Assembly: GCA_964386975.1 (NCBI GenBank)
Contig: CAYLUS010000004.1
Span: forward strand, 1 to 64,000
Source of the DNA: UBA6136 sp964386975
GTDB lineage: Bacteria; Pseudomonadota; Gammaproteobacteria; Methylococcales; Methylococcaceae
Length of the DNA stretch: 64,000 bases
Direction: 5' to 3'
Below are positions 34,729-44,404 of the stretch, in pieces. Position 1 is the first letter of the stretch. The number at the start of each line of letters is the position of its first letter. The notes beneath the pieces were generated by a model, which did no database searches, was not told where the DNA came from, and was given only the letters and a program-made list of their open reading frames with translations. Both the position numbers and the translations under genes were made by a program.

Positions 34729-37218
34729 ATGCCCAACCGCAGCCTCAACCGCAGTGAACCGACCCGCGCGCTGACACAGGTGCCCCCCCTGGGCATGAAG
34801 CCCAATGAACTGGCGGAGGCCATTGCCCTTCACTTCAATGTGACCTTGGGCCGGGATTCGTCCTGCAAGTCTTGCCATTACACCTATTCAGCGTTGGCTT
34901 TGACCGTGCGCGATCGTCTGATGGAGCGCTGGAAAAATACCCTCTCGGCCTATCGGGAGGCGGATTGCAAGCGGGCGTACTACCTGTCATTAGAGTTCCT
35001 GATGGGCAGGACCTTGAGTAATGCCATGCTCAACCTTGGGGTTTCAAGCCCGATGGTCAAGGCCCTGGAGTCGCTGGGACTCGAGATGGAGGAATTGGAG
35101 GACATCGAGCCGGATGCCGGCTTGGGCAATGGTGGCCTTGGCCGGCTTGCGGCCTGTTTTGTTGATAGTTGTGCGACCTTGAGCCTGCCGGTTACCGGCT
35201 ATGGCATTCGCTACGAATATGGCATGTTTCGCCAGCTGATCGAGCAGGGATACCAACTGGAGGAGCCGGATCACTGGCTCCGTAATGGCAATATCTGGGA
35301 GCTCGAACGTCCCGAACTCACGGTCCGGATTCATTTTGGTGGCCGTACCGAGGTCAGCGAGGACGGTCGGGTTCACTGGCGCGACACCCATGATGTTCTG
35401 GCGGTACCCTACGATGTCCCGGTACCCGGCTTTGAAAATGGCACGGTCAATACCCTGAGACTGTGGTACGCCGCAGCAACCGATGAGTTCGCCCTCAGCG
35501 AATTCAATGCCGGCGACTATACGGAAGCGGTCAGGGCCAAGAACATGGCTGAGAACATCACCATGGTGCTTTACCCGAATGACACGAGCGAAAACGGCAA
35601 GGAACTCAGGCTACGACAACAGTATTTCCTGGCTTCCGCCAGTCTCCAGGACGTGCTGCGGGGGTGGGTCAAGGTCCACGGAGAAGATTTCACCCAGTTT
35701 GCCGAAAAGAACGTCTTTCAACTCAACGATACCCACCCGACCATTGCGGTGGCGGAATTGATGCGCCTGTTGGTGGATGTGCATGGGCTCGAGTGGCAGA
35801 ACGCCTGGTCGATCACCCGCAAGACCATGGCCTATACCAATCATACCCTCTTACCTGAAGCCCTTGAAAAATGGCCAGTGCGGATGTTCCGGCAATTGCT
35901 GCCCCGTCTTCTGGAGATCATTTTTGAGATCAACGCCGGTTTTCTCCAAGAGGTGGCCGCCCGTTGGCCCGGCGACAACGAGCGCATGGCCCGCATGTCG
36001 CTGATTGAGGAGGGGTGGGAGCAGCACGTCCGCATGGCCTACCTCGCGATCGTAGGCAGTTTCTCGGTCAATGGCGTTGCTGCCTTGCATTCGGACCTGC
36101 TGGTTCGCGGCATGTTTCGTGACTTCAAGGAGATGTGGCCGGAGAAGTTCAACAACAAGACCAACGGCATTACCCCGAGGCGCTGGTTGCAGGGCTGTAA
36201 TCCGGATCTCTCGGCGCTCATTACCAAAACCATTGGCGATGGCTGGACCCATGACCTTTCGGCCCTGAAAAAACTCAAGGCGTATGCCGAAGATCCGGCT
36301 TTTCGCAAGGCCTGGCGCGAGGTCAGGGCGAGCAACAAGGAGCGGTTTGCCCGCTACGTGCTCAACGAAGTCGGCCTGGCCCTCGATCCCAATGCCCTGT
36401 TTGACACGCAGGTCAAGCGCATCCATGAGTACAAGCGACAGTTGCTGAATGCCTTGCATGTCATTCACCTCTATGACCGGATTCGGCGGGGCGATACCCA
36501 GAACTGGACACCGCGGGTCGTCTTTTTTGGTGGCAAGGCTGCGCCCGGCTACCAGATGGCCAAACGCATCATCAAGCTCATCAATAACATTGCCCGGATC
36601 GTGAATCGGGACCCGATGGTGGGTGATCGTCTGAAGGTGGTGTTCCTGCCGAATTATCGGGTCACGGCCATGGAAATGATCTGCCCGGGCACCGATCTCT
36701 CCGAGCAGATTTCCACGGCGGGCAAGGAGGCCTCCGGAACCGGGAACATGAAGTTCATGCTCAATGGCGCCCTGACCATTGGTACCCTCGATGGCGCCAA
36801 CATCGAAATCCGCGAAGAGGTCGGCGCTGAGAACTTCTTCCTCTTCGGCCTGACCGCCGAGGAAGTCGAGGCGGCCCGCGCCACCTATGATCCCCTGGCG
36901 ATCATCCGGGGCAATGAGGACCTCAGCCGGGTCATGGGGCTGTTGGAGTCCGGATTCTTCAATCCGGATGAACCGGGTATCTTTGATGCCGTGATCGATT
37001 CGATCAAGGGCTCCTGGGATCCCTGGATGACTGCGGCGGATTTCCCGGCCTATGTGAAGGCCCAGCGCGATGCCGCGGACGCTTATCAGGATCAGGATAA
37101 CTGGACCCGCATGAGCATTCTCAATACCGCATCGGCCGGCAAGTTTTCCTCTGACCGCACCATTCTCGAGTACAACCGGGATATCTGGCACTTAAAGCCC
37201 GTCAAGGCGGCTTCCTGA
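34729..37218 (+). CDS. glgP: glycogen/starch/alpha-glucan phosphorylase
   Basis: The 829-residue PLP enzyme releases glucose-1-phosphate from glycogen. Signatures are DAGLGNGGLGRLAACFVDS, QLNDTHPTIAVAELMR, the region KRIHEYKRQLLNALH, and EASGTGNMKFMLNGALTIGTLDGAN with PLP-Lys675. The ATG at 34729 has AGGA 10 nt upstream and gives a typical N-terminus. No other glycogen gene is close. The 177 nt upstream hold no clear promoter. Confidence 0.97.
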   Translation: MPNRSLNRSEPTRALTQVPPLGMKPNELAEAIALHFNVTLGRDSSCKSCHYTYSALALTVRDRLMERWKNTLSAYREADCKRAYYLSLEFLMGRTLSNAMLNLGVSSPMVKALESLGLEMEELEDIEPDAGLGNGGLGRLAACFVDSCATLSLPVTGYGIRYEYGMFRQLIEQGYQLEEPDHWLRNGNIWELERPELTVRIHFGGRTEVSEDGRVHWRDTHDVLAVPYDVPVPGFENGTVNTLRLWYAAATDEFALSEFNAGDYTEAVRAKNMAENITMVLYPNDTSENGKELRLRQQYFLASASLQDVLRGWVKVHGEDFTQFAEKNVFQLNDTHPTIAVAELMRLLVDVHGLEWQNAWSITRKTMAYTNHTLLPEALEKWPVRMFRQLLPRLLEIIFEINAGFLQEVAARWPGDNERMARMSLIEEGWEQHVRMAYLAIVGSFSVNGVAALHSDLLVRGMFRDFKEMWPEKFNNKTNGITPRRWLQGCNPDLSALITKTIGDGWTHDLSALKKLKAYAEDPAFRKAWREVRASNKERFARYVLNEVGLALDPNALFDTQVKRIHEYKRQLLNALHVIHLYDRIRRGDTQNWTPRVVFFGGKAAPGYQMAKRIIKLINNIARIVNRDPMVGDRLKVVFLPNYRVTAMEMICPGTDLSEQISTAGKEASGTGNMKFMLNGALTIGTLDGANIEIREEVGAENFFLFGLTAEEVEAARATYDPLAIIRGNEDLSRVMGLLESGFFNPDEPGIFDAVIDSIKGSWDPWMTAADFPAYVKAQRDAADAYQDQDNWTRMSILNTASAGKFSSDRTILEYNRDIWHLKPVKAAS

Positions 37219-37222
37219 GCGG

Positions 37223-37696
37223 GTGTTTGACATCGTTCTGGTGGAGCCGGAGATTGCCCCCAATACCGGCAATATCATCCGGCTGTGTGCCAACACCGGC
37301 GCCCGGCTCCATCTCATTCATCCACTGGGATTTGAGCTGGATGACCGGCGGTTGAAGCGGGCAGGCCTGGACTACCACGAATTTGCCGATGTCCAGGAGC
37401 ATCCAAGTCTCATGGGTTTTCAAGAGCGACTCAAGCCACGGCGACTCCTGGCGTTTACCACCAAAGGCCAGCGTGGCTATTCGGAAGTGACATATCGCCC
37501 CGGAGATGCCCTGCTGTTCGGCTCGGAAACCCGCGGGCTGGGCGCTGAGGTCCTAAACACCTTGCCGGCCGAAGATCGGATTTACCTACCCATGCAACCG
37601 GAGAGCCGCAGCCTCAACCTTTCCAATACGGTGGCCGTGGTGCTTTATGAGGCCTGGCGCCAGCAGGGGTTTAGAGGCGCAGGGCCGGCCCCTTGA
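37223..37696 (+). CDS. trmL: tRNA (cytidine/uridine-2'-O-)-methyltransferase TrmL
   Basis: The 157-residue SPOUT-fold enzyme methylates the wobble ribose of tRNA-Leu isoacceptors. Motifs are VLVEPEIAPNTGNIIRLCANTG, LLFGSETRGLG and YLPMQPESRSLNLSNTVAVVLYEAWRQ, which form the trefoil knot that binds SAM. It starts with GTG, 4 nt after the glgP stop, and is probably co-transcribed with it. A GGCCGGC/GCCGGCC hairpin without T tract (37683-37703) follows, before convergent asd. Confidence 0.95.
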   Translation: MFDIVLVEPEIAPNTGNIIRLCANTGARLHLIHPLGFELDDRRLKRAGLDYHEFADVQEHPSLMGFQERLKPRRLLAFTTKGQRGYSEVTYRPGDALLFGSETRGLGAEVLNTLPAEDRIYLPMQPESRSLNLSNTVAVVLYEAWRQQGFRGAGPAP

Positions 37697-37724
37697 GCCG
37701 GCCTGGATTCCCGCTGTCAGGGAT

Positions 37725-38747
37725 TTAGAGGTAGTCCCGGATCAGCACTTCGGCAATCTGGAGACTGTTGAGGGCTGCCCCCTTGCGGATGTTGTCTGAG
37801 ACGACCCAGAGGTTCAGTCCTCTGGGGTGGGAGATGTCCTCCCGGATGCGTCCGACATAAGTGGGGTCGTTGCCCGCGCCCTCGGTCACTGCGGTCGGGT
37901 AGCCGCCGGGCTGGCGATCATCAATGACGCAGACGCCAGGGGCTTTTTCCAGCAACTGACGGGCCGCCTCGGCCGTGATCTTGTCACGGGTTTCAATGTG
38001 AACGGCCTCGGAGTGTCCATAAAACACCGGCACTCTGACGGTCGTCGGATTCACCTGAATCTGGTCATCCCCCATGATTTTCTGGGTTTCCCAGACCATC
38101 TTCATTTCTTCTTTGGTGTAGCCGTTATCCAGGAACACATCGATTTGCGGAATGACATTGAAGGCGATCTGCTTTGGGTAGACCTCTGGCTGAATCGGTT
38201 TGCCGCTGAGCAGCAGGGTGGTTTGATTTGCCAGTTCGTCAATCGCCTTCTTGCCGGTACCGGATACGGCCTGATAGGTACAGACATTGATCCGCTCGAT
38301 GCCGACGGCATCGTAGATCGGTTTCAAGGCCACCAGCATCTGGATGGTCGAGCAGTTGGGATTGGCAATGATCCCCCGGTTGCGATAGAGCGCGATCGCC
38401 TGCGGATTGACTTCCGGAACCACCAGCGGAATATCCGCTTCGTAGCGAAACCGGGACGTATTGTCGATGACGACACAGCCGGCCTGGGCCGCGATGGGTC
38501 CATAGACCTCAGAAACAGAGGCGCCGGCTGAGAAGAGGCCAATCTGCGCCTGATTGAAATCGAAGGTGGCGACATCCTGGACAACCCGTTCTTGACCCAT
38601 GAACTCGATCGTTTGTCCGGCCGAGCGGCTACTGGCCAGCGGGTAGACGTTGCCGACCGGAAAGCGGCGTTCGGCCAGCAACGCCAGCATGGTCTCGCCA
38701 ACGGCGCCGGTGGCACCGAGGACCGCAACGTCAAAGGTTCTGGTCAT
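37725..38747 (-). CDS. asd: aspartate-semialdehyde dehydrogenase
   Basis: The 340-residue NADPH enzyme acts at the branch to lysine, threonine and methionine. It has VLGATGAVGETML (NADP loop, ~9-21), SAGASVSE, the catalytic Cys132 in NPNCSTIQ and the later YGHSEAVHIE. It is the last gene of the minus-strand run leuC-leuD-leuB-asd, a common gammaproteobacterial order, and lies 4 nt after leuB. Confidence 0.97.
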   Translation of the reverse strand: MTRTFDVAVLGATGAVGETMLALLAERRFPVGNVYPLASSRSAGQTIEFMGQERVVQDVATFDFNQAQIGLFSAGASVSEVYGPIAAQAGCVVIDNTSRFRYEADIPLVVPEVNPQAIALYRNRGIIANPNCSTIQMLVALKPIYDAVGIERINVCTYQAVSGTGKKAIDELANQTTLLLSGKPIQPEVYPKQIAFNVIPQIDVFLDNGYTKEEMKMVWETQKIMGDDQIQVNPTTVRVPVFYGHSEAVHIETRDKITAEAARQLLEKAPGVCVIDDRQPGGYPTAVTEGAGNDPTYVGRIREDISHPRGLNLWVVSDNIRKGAALNSLQIAEVLIRDYL

Positions 38748-38751
38748 CCGC

Positions 38752-39831
38752 CTAGCTCCTCAGGGCGCGCACGATGGCATCACCCATCGCCTGGGTTCCG
38801 ACTTTCTGTGTGCCTTCCGAGTAGATGTCAGCCGTCCGGAGTCCCTCGTCCAGCGCCTGGGTGACGGCCTTTTCGATGCGGTCGGCATGATCGGCATGGC
38901 CCAGGCTGTAGCGCAGCATCATGGCCACCGAGAGGATCGTGGCGATCGGGTTGGCAAGCCCTTTGCCGGCAATGTCGGGTGCCGAGCCATGGATCGGTTC
39001 GTACATGCCTTTGCCGTTCTTGTCGAGTGAGGCCGATGGCAGCATGCCAATCGAACCGGTCAGCATGGCGGCGCAGTCGGACAGGATGTCGCCGAACATG
39101 TTTTCAGTGACCATGACGTCAAACTGTTTGGGGGCCCTGACCAGCTGCATCGCGGCATTATCGACGTACATGTGGCTGAGTTCGACATCCGGATAGTCCT
39201 TAGAGACCTCGATCATCACCTCGCGCCAGAGTTCGGTGCACTCAAGCACATTGGCCTTGTCTACCGAGCACAGGCGACGGTTGCGCTTTTGCGCGGTCTG
39301 AAAGGCAATATGACCGATGCGGCGGATTTCCGATTCGCTGTAATACAGCGTATTGAAGCCCTCGCGCTCGCCCTGATCATTGACCCTGCGGCCCCGTGGC
39401 TTGCCGAAGTAGATGCCGCCGGTGAGTTCGCGAATGATGACGATATCCAGCCCGGAAACCACCTCGGGCTTGAGCGTTGAGGCCTGCACCAGCTGTGGAT
39501 AGAGAATGGCCGGGCGCAGGTTGGCAAACAGCTCGAGTTCCGAGCGCAGGCCCAGGAGGCCCCGCTCCGGGCGCACCGAGTAGTCCAGGGGTTCCCACTT
39601 GGGGCCACCGACGGCACCGAGGAGCACGGCATCGGCCGCCCTGCAGATCTTGAGGGTGGCATCGGGGAAGGGCGTGCCTGTCGCGTCATAGGCGATCCCG
39701 CCAATCAGCCCCTCTTCCGTCTCGATCTTAAGGCCAAAGTCACTTTGAAGGACATTCAGTACCTTGAGGGCTTCGGCGACAATTTCGGTACCTATGCCAT
39801 CGCCTGGCAATACAGCAATTTTCTGGGTCAT
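38752..39831 (-). CDS. leuB: 3-isopropylmalate dehydrogenase
   Basis: The 359-residue enzyme oxidises and decarboxylates 3-isopropylmalate in leucine synthesis. Seen: the N-terminal AVLPGDGIGTEI, the substrate Arg region RELTGGIYFGKPRGR, the YVDNAAMQLVRAP segment, the metal-binding Asp cluster and GSAPDIAGKGLANPIATILSVAMML. Length is normal. leuD lies 36 nt upstream and asd 4 nt downstream. Confidence 0.97.
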   Translation of the reverse strand: MTQKIAVLPGDGIGTEIVAEALKVLNVLQSDFGLKIETEEGLIGGIAYDATGTPFPDATLKICRAADAVLLGAVGGPKWEPLDYSVRPERGLLGLRSELELFANLRPAILYPQLVQASTLKPEVVSGLDIVIIRELTGGIYFGKPRGRRVNDQGEREGFNTLYYSESEIRRIGHIAFQTAQKRNRRLCSVDKANVLECTELWREVMIEVSKDYPDVELSHMYVDNAAMQLVRAPKQFDVMVTENMFGDILSDCAAMLTGSIGMLPSASLDKNGKGMYEPIHGSAPDIAGKGLANPIATILSVAMMLRYSLGHADHADRIEKAVTQALDEGLRTADIYSEGTQKVGTQAMGDAIVRALRS

Positions 39832-39867
39832 GGAGAACGTTCAGTCGAGTCGTTAAAAGGGGAGGGA

Positions 39868-40506
39868 TCAGTCCTGGAACAGCCAGGGTGCCTCGGTGCG
39901 GCGCTTGGCTTCATAGGCCTTGATGGCATCTGCATGCTGAAGGCTCAGGGCAATGTCATCGAGGCCATTCAGCAGGCGGTGCTTGCGGTTGGGGTCAATC
40001 TCGAAAGGAATTTTTTCGCCGAACTTGGTGGTGATCAGCTGTTTTTCGAGATCGACTTCGAGCTGGTAGCCGATACCGGCCGCCTCCTCGAACAACTGAT
40101 CGACAATCTTGCTGTCCAGGGTGATGGGCAAGAGGCCGTTCTTGAAGCAGTTGTTGTAGAAAATGTCGGCAAAACTCGGCGCGATGATCACCCGAAAGCC
40201 ATAGTCATCGAGCGCCCAGGGGGCATGCTCGCGGGAGGAGCCGCAGCCGAAATTCTCACGCGTCAGGAGGATCCGCGCCCTGAACGCCTGAGGCTTGTTA
40301 AGAATGAAATCGGGGTTCTTGGGCCGATGGGTGCAATCCATGTCCGGCTCACCCCGGTCGAGATAACGCCACTCATCAAACAGGTAGACCCCAAAACCGC
40401 TGCGCTTGATGGATTTCAGGAACTGCTTGGGGATGATGGCATCGGTGTCGATGTTGGCCCGATCCAGCGGAATGACACGCGAATTGATGCGAAGGAATGA
40501 TCTCAT
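39868..40506 (-). CDS. leuD: 3-isopropylmalate dehydratase small subunit
   Basis: The 212-residue swivel-domain subunit works with LeuC. Signatures are the N-terminal PLDRANIDTDAIIPKQFL and LTRENFGCGSSREHAPWAL, followed by ADIFYNNCFKNGLLPI. It overlaps leuC by 4 nt. Length and sequence are typical. Confidence 0.97.
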   Translation of the reverse strand: MRSFLRINSRVIPLDRANIDTDAIIPKQFLKSIKRSGFGVYLFDEWRYLDRGEPDMDCTHRPKNPDFILNKPQAFRARILLTRENFGCGSSREHAPWALDDYGFRVIIAPSFADIFYNNCFKNGLLPITLDSKIVDQLFEEAAGIGYQLEVDLEKQLITTKFGEKIPFEIDPNRKHRLLNGLDDIALSLQHADAIKAYEAKRRTEAPWLFQD

Positions 40507-42116
40507 GACTTTTTCGTCCTCTTGATGGCCGGCGAGGCTTTCGATGGCTTGTCTTTCAGCGGCTCCTTCCGGGCCTTTGCCTTCTGAGTTTCACTGGACA
40601 TGGGGGCGGCCGACTGTTTTGCGCGACTTGCCTCCGGGGGCGCTGCCTCTGTTTTCGGTGCGTTCTGCGTCTCGACCGGGGCTTTGGCCGGTGTTGTCGG
40701 CAATACGCCCGCCGGGAGGCTTCTGACGTCGACGAAGCGGCCGGTGACTGCGGCTGCGGCGGCCATGGCCGGGCTCACCAGATGGGTGCGACCACCAAAC
40801 CCTTGGCGGCCCTCGAAATTGCGGTTGGAGGTCGAGGCGCAGCGTTCACCCGCTTCAAGGCGGTCCGCATTCATGGCAAGGCACATGGAGCAGCCCGGGT
40901 CTCGCCATTCAAAACCGGCCTCGACAAAAATGGCATCCAGCCCCTCGGCCTCCGCCTGTTTCTTGACCAGGCCCGAGCCGGGAACCACCATTGCCAGCTT
41001 GACGTTCGAGGCGACCTTGCGGCCTTTGGCAATGCTGGCAGCGGCCCGTAGGTCCTCGATGCGACCGTTGGTGCAGGAGCCGATGAAGACTTTGTCGATA
41101 GCGATCTCGGTGATCGGCGTTCCGGCGTTAAGGCCCATGTACTCAAGCGCCCGCAACATGCCATTGCGCTTGACCGGATCTTTCTCATCGTCCGGGTTCG
41201 GCACCTTGGCGTTGATGGGAACGACCATTTCAGGGGAGGTCCCCCAGCTGACCTGCGGAATCAGGTCGGCGGCCTGGATTTCGATCACGGCGTCGAAGGT
41301 CGCATCGGGGTCGCTCCTGAGTTCCTTCCATGCCAGCGTGGCCAGATCCCAGTTGCGTCCGGTCGGCGCCATCGGACGCCCCTTGAAATAACTGATCGTG
41401 GTGTCATCGACGGCCACGAGACCGGCGCGGGCACCGGCTTCGATCGCCATGTTGCAGAGGGTCATGCGTCCTTCCATCGACAGCGCACGAACCGCCTGGC
41501 CGGCAAACTCGATGGTGTAACCGGTGCCGCCCGCGGTGCCGATGCGACCGATGACGGCCAGAATGATGTCCTTGGCCGTGACGCCCTCACCCAGTGTTCC
41601 TTCGACCTTGACCTGCATGGTTTTGGTCTTGCGCTGCACCAGGCATTGGGTTGCAAGGGCATGCTCGACTTCGGAGGTGCCGATGCCGAAAGCCAGTGCG
41701 CCAAAGGCCCCATGCGTGGCGGTGTGGGAGTCACCGCAGACGATGGTCATGCCGGGCAGGGTGGCCCCTTGTTCCGGACCCATGACGTGGACGACCCCTT
41801 GGCGCTCATCGCCCATGGCGTACTCGGTAATGCCGAATTCGCTGCAGTTGCGGCTCAAGGTGTCGATCTGCAATTTTGCAATCGGATCCTTGACGCCTTG
41901 GTCCCGCCCCTTGGTCGGCACGTTGTGATCCACCGTCGCCAGGTTGGCCTTTGGCCGCCAGGCCTTTCGGCCGCTGAGCCTGAGACCCTCGAACGCCTGC
42001 GGCGAGGTCACTTCGTGCAGGAGTTGTCGGTCGATGTAGATCAGTGCAGATCCATCCGCTTCGGTACAGACGACGTGAGCGTCCCAGAGTTTGTCATAAA
42101 GCGTTTTGCCGGCCAT
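40503..42116 (-). CDS. leuC: 3-isopropylmalate dehydratase large subunit, with extra C-terminal tail
   Basis: The 537-residue aconitase-family subunit holds a 4Fe-4S cluster; cysteines are in FIGSCTNGRIEDL and DPGCSMCLAMN, with VCGDSHTATHGAFG upstream. The enzyme core ends at about residue 470 (VDVRSLP). About 65 further residues form a low-complexity Ala/Pro/Lys-rich tail ending in a basic cluster, and this tail is not part of the normal ~470-residue enzyme. The leuD start overlaps its end, so the tail is in frame up to a real gene boundary. The role of the tail is unknown. Confidence 0.95.
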   Translation of the reverse strand: MAGKTLYDKLWDAHVVCTEADGSALIYIDRQLLHEVTSPQAFEGLRLSGRKAWRPKANLATVDHNVPTKGRDQGVKDPIAKLQIDTLSRNCSEFGITEYAMGDERQGVVHVMGPEQGATLPGMTIVCGDSHTATHGAFGALAFGIGTSEVEHALATQCLVQRKTKTMQVKVEGTLGEGVTAKDIILAVIGRIGTAGGTGYTIEFAGQAVRALSMEGRMTLCNMAIEAGARAGLVAVDDTTISYFKGRPMAPTGRNWDLATLAWKELRSDPDATFDAVIEIQAADLIPQVSWGTSPEMVVPINAKVPNPDDEKDPVKRNGMLRALEYMGLNAGTPITEIAIDKVFIGSCTNGRIEDLRAAASIAKGRKVASNVKLAMVVPGSGLVKKQAEAEGLDAIFVEAGFEWRDPGCSMCLAMNADRLEAGERCASTSNRNFEGRQGFGGRTHLVSPAMAAAAAVTGRFVDVRSLPAGVLPTTPAKAPVETQNAPKTEAAPPEASRAKQSAAPMSSETQKAKARKEPLKDKPSKASPAIKRTKKS

Positions 42117-42170
42117 AGGCTTAGGATTCCCGTGCTGAGAAGTAAAGTGGAATGAGGGTGCGGACGAAGA

Positions 42171-42818
42171 TCAGGGTGCCAGCGCCTCAAGCAATCGTGA
42201 GGTGATGGTTTCGACTTCGCCGATGCCATTGATGCTGGTAAAGGCCAGCCGACCTTCGGCGGCCTTTTTCTGGTAGTAGCTGACCAGAGGCAAGGTCTGG
42301 TCATGGTAGACGGCGAGACGTTTGCGGACCGTTCCCTCGCTGTCGTCATCCCGCTGGATCAGGGGTTCGCCGGTGACATCATCGAGTCCCTCGACCCGGG
42401 GGGGATTGAAGCGCAGGTGATAGGAGCGTCCCGAGGCTAGATGCACGCGGCGGCCGCTCATGCGCTGAACGATCTCTTCGTCATCGACCTGGAACTCCAC
42501 CACATGATCGATGCCGATACCCATCTGTTCGAGGCCATCGGCCTGGGCGATGGTGCGTGGAAAACCATCCAGCAGAAAGCCCTTGGAACAGTCAGGGGCT
42601 TTGATCCGTTCCTGGATCAGGCCGAGGATGATCTCGTCGGAGACGAGCAGGCCCTGATCCATGATCTTCTTGGCTTGCAGTCCGAGCTCGGTTCCTTCCC
42701 TCACCGCGGCGCGGAGCATGTCCCCGGTAGAGATTTGGGGGATTCCATATCGCTCGGTAATGGCCTGTGCCTGGGTGCCTTTGCCAGAGCCTGGCGCACC
42801 AAGGAGGATGACTCGCAT
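42171..42818 (-). CDS. adk: adenylate kinase
   Basis: The 215-residue enzyme catalyses ATP + AMP to 2 ADP. It starts MRVILLGAPGSGKGTQAQ with the P-loop, then GIPQISTGDMLRAAV (AMP site), LLDGFPRTIAQADGL and a long LID beginning RRVHLASGRSYHLRFNPPRVEG, without zinc cysteines. The start at 42818 (AAGAGG ribosome site) is preferred over a TTG five codons earlier. It lies 54 nt upstream of leuC on the same strand. Confidence 0.97.
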   Translation of the reverse strand: MRVILLGAPGSGKGTQAQAITERYGIPQISTGDMLRAAVREGTELGLQAKKIMDQGLLVSDEIILGLIQERIKAPDCSKGFLLDGFPRTIAQADGLEQMGIGIDHVVEFQVDDEEIVQRMSGRRVHLASGRSYHLRFNPPRVEGLDDVTGEPLIQRDDDSEGTVRKRLAVYHDQTLPLVSYYQKKAAEGRLAFTSINGIGEVETITSRLLEALAP

Positions 42819-42937
42819 CTCGAACCTCTTCAATTAAAAGACCCTGATTTTCGCACAACCGTCGCTACCAGACCAGATTTTCAAGGCGGCCGGCCGGTTT
42901 TAAGACGAGCATCCCCCGGCCAATCGGCCCCTCTTCT

Positions 42938-43786
42938 TCAGCGCAGCGAGCGGAGGAGGAAGGTCGGTCGGATCCCTTGGGTCCAATCCTGGGTTTCTGC
43001 ACGGGTGACGCCACTTTGGACGAGGGCCGAGTCAATACCGCAGCGGCTGGCGCCCAGAATATCCGTTTCCACTTGATCCCCGATCATCAGCAGGCGGTCC
43101 GTGCCGACGCGCCGCCGGGCTTCTTCGAAAAGGGCCGGCTCCGGTTTGCCCAGCACCTCGAAACGAAGATCGGATCGCCCCGGATACCGTTGCCTGAGGA
43201 CCGCCTCGATCACCAGGGCGAGGCTGCCACAGGTCATCCCAAACCCCTCGGGTTTGGGATAGATCAGATCGGGGTTCGGCAGAATCAGGGGGGTCCTGAG
43301 GCCCTGATCGAGGCGCTGGATCAGCCGAGAGAGGGTGGCATCCATAAACTCCAGGAAAGGAAAGCCCACCTGATCTCCGATCACCAGACCTTCGAAATCC
43401 TGCGTGGGTGGCACCGGCCTGGCGCCGGCCTCCTCGACAAAGCGGTGCGTGCCCCAGGGGCCCAGGACGGCAATAGGCTTGCCCTCCAGGGCGTGGCGCA
43501 GGAGGGCATCCCGGATGAGCTCACCGGCGGTCACGATCTGCTCCGGCCCCAGGGGAAATCCGAAGGCCTGATAGCGGCGGGCGGCCTCGTCCGGTAGTCG
43601 GGCTGCCGAGTTGCTGACAACCAGATAGGGTTTTCCGAGGGCCGTGAGGGTTTTGAGTAACTCGACCGCACCCGGCAAGGGCCCGTCCCGATGCACCAGA
43701 ACCCCATAGGCGTCGAACAGGAACGCGTCATAGCGCGTGATCAGCGCCTGAATACGTGTTGGGCTTGGGGACATTGCGGACATCAC
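42938..43786 (-). CDS. HAD-superfamily class IIA hydrolase (TIGR01459-like)
   Basis: The 282-residue HAD phosphatase has a class IIA cap, NagD-like. Motif I is FLFDAYGVLVHRDGPLPGA, in which the second Asp of the usual DxDG is Ala-Tyr. Motif II is LVVSNSAARL, and motif IV is RLLMIGDQVETDILGASRCGIDSALV. The DxD change at motif I (DAYG) is typical of this subgroup (DVWG/DAYG) and need not mean loss of activity. The substrate is unknown. It is divergent from the DUF411 gene. Confidence 0.85.
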   Translation of the reverse strand: MMSAMSPSPTRIQALITRYDAFLFDAYGVLVHRDGPLPGAVELLKTLTALGKPYLVVSNSAARLPDEAARRYQAFGFPLGPEQIVTAGELIRDALLRHALEGKPIAVLGPWGTHRFVEEAGARPVPPTQDFEGLVIGDQVGFPFLEFMDATLSRLIQRLDQGLRTPLILPNPDLIYPKPEGFGMTCGSLALVIEAVLRQRYPGRSDLRFEVLGKPEPALFEEARRRVGTDRLLMIGDQVETDILGASRCGIDSALVQSGVTRAETQDWTQGIRPTFLLRSLR

Positions 43787-43888
43787 GGGGCTCTTTTGAG
43801 ATCGGTAGCGGCTAGACTATCAGGCACGGAGTCACGCGCCTGCGTCTCCCTTATCTCAATGGGTCTAAAGGTCACGGAGCACGTAAGC

Positions 43889-44350
43889 ATGAGTATGAAA
43901 CAGCGGCAGATTCTTTTTGCGGTGGGTCTTTGGATGGGGGTACAGGGGTTGGCGCCGGTGATGGCGGCCGCCAAGCCATCCATGACGGTCTACCGCAGTC
44001 CGACCTGTGGGTGTTGTGAGAAATGGGTCGCCCACATGCGCCAGAATGGCTTCAAGGTAGAAGATATCGTCTCCAGCGACATGGAGGCCGTCAAGCAGCA
44101 GCGCGGGGTTCCCAAGGCCTTGCGGTCTTGTCATACCGCGGTCGTGGGGCAACATGTTATCGAAGGGCATGTGCCGGCGCAGGACATCGAGGCCTTACTG
44201 AAGGGGCCGGCCAGCCCCTATGGTATCAGTGTGCCCGGCATGCCCTCGGGAACCCCCGGCATGGAAATGGGGGGTCGCAAGGATCCCTATGACGTCGTCG
44301 GGTTCGAGAAAAATGGAAGCAGCAGGGTGCTCCGTCACGTGGCTGAATGA
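43889..44350 (+). CDS. DUF411 periplasmic protein, copper-linked family
   Basis: The 153-residue protein has a Sec signal peptide (residues ~1-27, LAPVMAAA) and a DUF411 domain: VYRSPTCGCCEKWVAHMRQNGF, GVPKALRSCHTAV and HVIEGHVPAQDIEALL. The CGCC cluster and the second Cys-His site could bind metal or act as a thioredoxin-like redox site. The family is often found beside copper-resistance genes; here the neighbours are housekeeping, but the HvfABC cluster lies 12 kb away. A Gly/Met/Pro-rich segment lies near the C-terminus. The start at 43889 has GGAG 9 nt upstream. Confidence 0.88.
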   Translation: MSMKQRQILFAVGLWMGVQGLAPVMAAAKPSMTVYRSPTCGCCEKWVAHMRQNGFKVEDIVSSDMEAVKQQRGVPKALRSCHTAVVGQHVIEGHVPAQDIEALLKGPASPYGISVPGMPSGTPGMEMGGRKDPYDVVGFEKNGSSRVLRHVAE

Positions 44351-44404
44351 TTCGAGGGGCGTTCCTGCAACCGATTTTTGGGCCGCCGGGTCGGCTGGAG
44401 TCGC

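Noticed and set aside
35851..37191. 446-codon minus-strand frame
   Set aside because: It is the antisense shadow of glycogen phosphorylase and shows no recognisable domain.
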